DNA of 64,000 nucleotides from Ciona intestinalis (taxonomy: Eukaryota; Chordata; Ascidiacea; Phlebobranchia; Cionidae). Below the pieces are notes generated by a model. That model saw only the letters and a program-made list of their open reading frames with translations. It was not told where the DNA came from and did no database searches. Position 1 is the stretch's first letter; every line of letters begins with the position of its first letter. The position numbers and the translations under genes were made by a program. Below are positions 60,901-64,000 of this stretch, one piece after another. The DNA is taken from contig NC_020174.2 of NCBI RefSeq assembly GCF_000224145.3, positions 4,531,026 to 4,595,025 of the forward strand. The letters run 5' to 3'.

Positions 60901-63303
60901 GATGCAGTATCCTCTCCAAACACCATCAGTCCTTCAACGCATCACTCCTATATTCAACCTTCCAACAACATCATCAGATGATCAACGGTCAAACTCCCAG
61001 ACGCTCAACACCCCAGTTTTCATCCACTCAGCAGCTTTCATGACCCCATCATCACGACTAAGCTCTTCTATTCTCCACCGAGCCTCCCCTGCTCAATCTA
61101 TCTCATCCACGCCACAGTTTTTCACTTTCATGCCAACATCCGGGTTCCAAACCCCGACTGTGTTTTTCACCCCCCCAGAATCTGCAGACAAAACAAAATC
61201 TGCAAAATCTAAACCAGCGGATCAAAGTGACACCGACAAGCCTGCCAACCCTTTGAAACGAAGCCACATGACACTTACGTTCGCTCAACCCTCATCAAAA
61301 GACGACCCACTACAAACCCCATCAAAAATAGCAGTAGTTACACCCACTGCTAATAAGGATGATGACCTTCAAACTCCTTCCAAGATCCCTGTTGTAACCC
61401 CAAGCTCCACTTTCAACCCAACAACAGCTGCTCCACAAATCTTTTCCTTCCAAGATTCTTCTGCAAAGCAAGATAAATCCAAACAAGACCAGAACCCCAA
61501 ATCCAGCCCGGAAAAAACATCAAAATCCAAAAAGTCGGAGACCCCAACAAAGGAGATACCTAAGCTTGTAGTTGAACCACCTTCTGATGGTGAGAGTGAA
61601 AAACAAGGGGAAACTTCAAAAGATTCTTCCAAATCTACTCCTAAAGAAACAGCTACAGATCAAAACAATAACAAGGTATTTGCGTCTTTAGTTTGTAGTT
61701 TTATGTTTTTTTAAATTTATACTATTGTGCTTTTTAATTGATAATTATCTGTATTCTGCTGTTGTTGCTACCAGACTTAATGTAATATAAGTGAATGGTT
61801 CGGATAAAAAATTAAAAAAAAACTTAACTTAACAACCACTAAATAACATCTGAACTTTTTTCAGCCCCCCACCATGTCCAAGCAAACCCTACACAGGGTA
61901 AGATCTGGGGGTAAGGGTGATCTGGTGCTTTCCCTCAGCCCCACCCCTGATGAAGGAGGGTTGAAGTCGCCACTAAATACGCCATCGGGAATAAAGGTGG
62001 GTTTGCCAATATATTATAAATGTAAATTATTCATCCTGCATGGCAATGACAGTCATTATAACACCGTTAACATGGGTGTTCTGTCATGCCCCCTTTCAAG
62101 TTACCATGTATGTAACTTTGTGGGTGATTGTTTTTCTCTATGGCTCATAGTTTGGACAATCCTTTCATTTTTTTACCAGAAAAAACATTGACCTATATTT
62201 ATATATTTTACAATTATCCAATACCCAGGTCATCACCCCGACCATGGCAACCACAGCCACCCCTAAGTTGGGCTCCCCCCTACAAAGGTTACCACCTGGT
62301 ATAAGGGTGCTACCCCCTTCCATGATGATGGCACCCATGTGTGTGTCAGCCAACCCTACACAGTCAACTGCTTCAGGAATGCAGGTTTGTTTATACATTA
62401 TTAAAATATATAAAACATGTTATGTACCTTTTATTATATTTATGTACATTACCAATACGTAGGTACAATGTTAGAGTACCTGTCACGTGTCACCCTAATT
62501 AAGGGTTTATCATCACATTTTTAAGCCCAAAAGATTTTACCCTGCTGTTAGGTGTCTATACAAACAAGCAGAGCCAAAGAATATCGCATTCACCACGTTA
62601 ATCAATAAGGTTTCCATTTTTAACTATGGTGTAACTAAATTATAACAATATCACTCCAGATTTTTCGAAACAAACTAAAACCTAATATTTTTTTCACCAG
62701 GTCCACACCCCGACTTTATTCCACATAATCAGCCCATCCCAGGCCACACCCCCCTCCCCATCTGTCCTCGTTTACCCGTTTGGTCCCCGTGGGTTTGCTG
62801 GCTTGTCGTCAGTAAGAAATACTGGCCCACTGTCTTGTGGAAGGTGGGTGAATTAATTAGGATTGTTTTGATTGAAATATTAAAAGTGTTAATGGGGTCT
62901 GTGATGATGTATTGTTGTATGGCAGACATTAGTGCTTTAAGATTACAGATAAAATAATTCCTAGTAATAAATATGTTTATTAATTTTCGTTAATATTTTA
63001 ACTATTTTTAGTTTGGGTAGTTCTCCTGGGTTTAACCTCCTCCAGCGAGGCACAACACCAGTTGGTGGCGGTAGTGGGTCGCTACTCAAATCAGCGCTCA
63101 TGAAAACATGGCCAGTGTTCCAGTTTCCCCCGAGGGGCCATCTTCCCTCAGAGACGGAGGAAAAGACCCCCGAAGTAGAAGAAGGGTTTGTGGAGCAAGG
63201 AGCTGACGCCCAAACTTCAGAGAATCCCACAAACGAGGAACTACGGGGCAAACTGTCGGGTGCAAACGACCCTTGCTTATCTGAGGCTGCTGAAAATATT
63301 TAA
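51978..63303 (+). CDS. Very large unrecognised gene: Cys/helix-rich N-terminus, Q/N- and TP-rich remainder
   Basis: Exons are 51978-52140, 52694-52820, 53065-53232, 54162-54333, 54949-55059, 55923-56061, 56240-56385, 57690-57865, 58122 onward (ORF stop 59319), an open frame up to 61675, then 61865-61996, 62229-62384, 62701-62843 and 63012-63303. Phases close except at 59311-59404, where two stops and a frame change separate the open frames. Removing that stretch as a 94-nt intron would give about 1794 aa; otherwise the first product ends after 799 aa. Exons 1-7 (about 358 aa) have cysteine clusters (CCVTYGKPCGC; NQCCCRNC), a basic segment (GRKRSKKYEDYVLEKRG) and a possible helix-turn-helix (GCSFKKIRRVRDHLKKD). 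The rest is Q/N-rich, then Ser/Thr-Pro-rich with heptad TPTQ repeats and an RRRKPRKQ nuclear signal. I do not recognise it. A nuclear, possibly DNA-binding regulator is inference. Confidence 0.75.
52336..52405. repeat. Tandem duplication, ~35-nt unit
   Basis: The unit ACACAATGTCAAAATTGTAACACCCAATATG occurs twice back to back with a one-base length difference, in intron 1 of the large unknown gene. Confidence 0.8.
52870..53025 (+). mobile_element. SINE-like copy in intron 2 of the large unknown gene
   Basis: ATCTTCCACAAAGTTACATA, GCGGGCATGACATGTATGAA and GGTGTTATAACAACCGTCGC match the family body and tail. No clear tRNA-like head is present. Confidence 0.6.
53440..53570. repeat. Dispersed repeat with ACGAAACATCAAA motif
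   Basis: Shares TGATCTAAAAAGGATTGTTA, GGTAGCAGAAGTAAAAGAAT and GGCAGACGAAACATC with the copies near 7083, 8905 and 55600. Confidence 0.6.
54385..54570 (-). repeat. Dispersed repeat, 'ggtgaggtcctacagt' family, reverse
   Basis: Reverse-orientation words (TGTTGCGGTAATTCGCAAAC, AACTCTGGCCCAAATTCAAG-like and GACAAGGATCTCACCCATAT) in two units match the family described at 41300. It lies in intron 4 of the large unknown gene. Confidence 0.6.
55080..55440 (-). mobile_element. Composite SINE-like element, reverse orientation
   Basis: Tail words (GACAGTCGTTAATACACCCA, CACCTCGTGCCCGCTTTCAA) come first. They are followed by the body (CCACTGGGTTGGGGCAATTG) and a region that could be a decayed head, as expected for a reversed copy. 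Confidence 0.6.
56400..56610 (+). repeat. Dispersed repeat, 'ggtgaggtcctacagt' family
   Basis: Two tandem units (ATATGGGTGAAGTCCTACAG, GGCCAGAGTTGGCCCACTAC; GTAGGTCCTACAGTACTGCC) lie directly downstream of exon 7 of the large unknown gene. Confidence 0.65.
60314..60471 (+). repeat. In-frame 21-bp repeats encoding TPTQxLx heptads
   Basis: Within the large unknown gene, about 7.5 units of seven residues with the consensus TPTQ(P/A/V/H)L(N/H) run in tandem. Each contains a Thr-Pro, the core of proline-directed kinase sites. Confidence 0.9.
62035..62130 (-). mobile_element. SINE-tail fragment, reverse
   Basis: AATGACAGTCATTATAACAC, GGGTGTTCTGTCATGCCCCC and ACCATGTATGTAACTTTGTG match the family tail in reverse. 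It lies in an intron of the large unknown gene. Confidence 0.6.
62545..62665 (+). repeat. Dispersed repeat shared with 34032-34175
   Basis: GGTGTCTATACAAACAAGCA, TTCACCACGTTAATC and ATATCACTCCAGA align with the CNPPD1-intron copy in the same order and spacing. Confidence 0.65.
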
Positions 63304-64000
63304 AAGTTCCAAACTTTTCGTGACCTTGGTGCCCTAAAAATTGACGTCTATGAAATTTGGTGCCATGAACCTCCGTACCGTGGAGTTTGGTGCCGTAATC
63401 CAAGGTGCCCTGAAGTTTTACCACCTTATGCCATGTTTTGTTGCTCTTTGTAAATATCCGTTACTGATTTTTGTCAAATTTGAGATTTTTGAATCGGGCA
63501 CATTATACTGCCCGGCTTATGTATTATAGTTTCATTTATTGTTACATTATAACGATTGTTCCTATGTCACAATGGTGCTTCACGGAAGCCATGGAAAAAA
63601 GGTTTCTGCCATTTTTAAAGTTTATTGTTTTAACATTTTATCAAATCTGTACCTTAGTCCTGAAGAGCCTTTAGGCTCAAAATTTTTACATTTTTCAAGT
63701 TCAATTGGTGCTGGCTTTGTTTTTATCTCCCGTGTATTTTAAATCAATGAAGACGGACCGTTTCACGTCTTTACCCATGAATTTATCTTCTCCGTAGCAA
63801 AACGTTTTGTTGCAATCGTTTCACAAGTTTCTGTAACTTTTTGTTGACTGTGCTTGTTCATTAGCATCGTGGGTGTGTACCTTATGCACTTAAACCGACG
63901 CTTTTACTAATTCTTTGTTGCTAACCGTTCGCCGCACTATTAAACCCTCATTCTGTACAAATCGCTCAAAAAACGGCCTCGTCCGAAAACCAAATAAAAT
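63304..64000 (+). other. 3' untranslated region of the large unknown gene with poly(A) signal
   Basis: No exon follows the stop at 63303. The first ~110 nt repeat the word GGTGCC four times with similar spacing. AATAAA at 63994-63999, at the very end of the window, is the likely poly(A) signal; other matches were not seen in between. Confidence 0.5.

Overview
The window is animal (metazoan) genomic DNA from a small, AT-rich, intron-dense genome. Many short exons are joined by GT-AG introns, and there are AATAAA poly(A) signals, tRNA-derived SINE-like repeats and small inverted-repeat elements. Protein content (TOP2, a UCP1-3-type carrier, CNPPD1, ABL), compact introns and dispersed repeat families suggest a tunicate, most likely the genus Ciona. 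That assignment is inferred; no search was run. I reconstructed exons by hand from splice sites and checked that the reading phase closes across every intron.

Layout: (1) 524-1875, minus: a two-exon gene for an 80-residue basic helical protein, family unknown. (2) 3902-17736, minus: a complete DNA topoisomerase II gene of 35 coding exons (about 1538 aa), with a 5' untranslated exon ending at 18274 and an E2F-type site at 18558. A gap of 67 Ns lies in it, flanked by what look like two unmerged copies of the same exon. (3) 18721-21784: no gene recognised; possible regulatory motifs. (4) 21785-24138, minus: a five-exon gene for a 378-aa protein I do not recognise. (5) 24660-27721, plus: a mitochondrial uncoupling protein of the UCP1-3 type with a greatly enlarged first matrix loop. 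(6) 29935-35274, plus: CNPPD1, a cyclin-fold membrane protein. (7) 36064-38445, plus: a secreted chymotrypsin-fold serine protease with its own TATA box. (8) 39281-49355, plus: a complete ABL tyrosine kinase (18 coding exons, about 1063 aa) with an insertion in the SH3 domain. (9) 51978-63303, plus: a very large gene I do not recognise. It has a cysteine- and helix-rich N-terminal half followed by Q/N-rich and Thr-Pro-rich low-complexity regions, and its main exon is interrupted by two stops and a frame change.

The genes are not an operon or a functional cluster; they are ordinary neighbours with separate promoters and poly(A) signals. At least five repeat families are scattered through introns and spacers: a ~190-bp terminal-inverted-repeat element (MITE-like), a tRNA-headed composite SINE that crowds the protease and ABL genes, and three further families.

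The most unusual items are gene 9, the 378-aa gene, the UCP loop expansion, the ABL SH3 insertion and the probable assembly duplication in TOP2.
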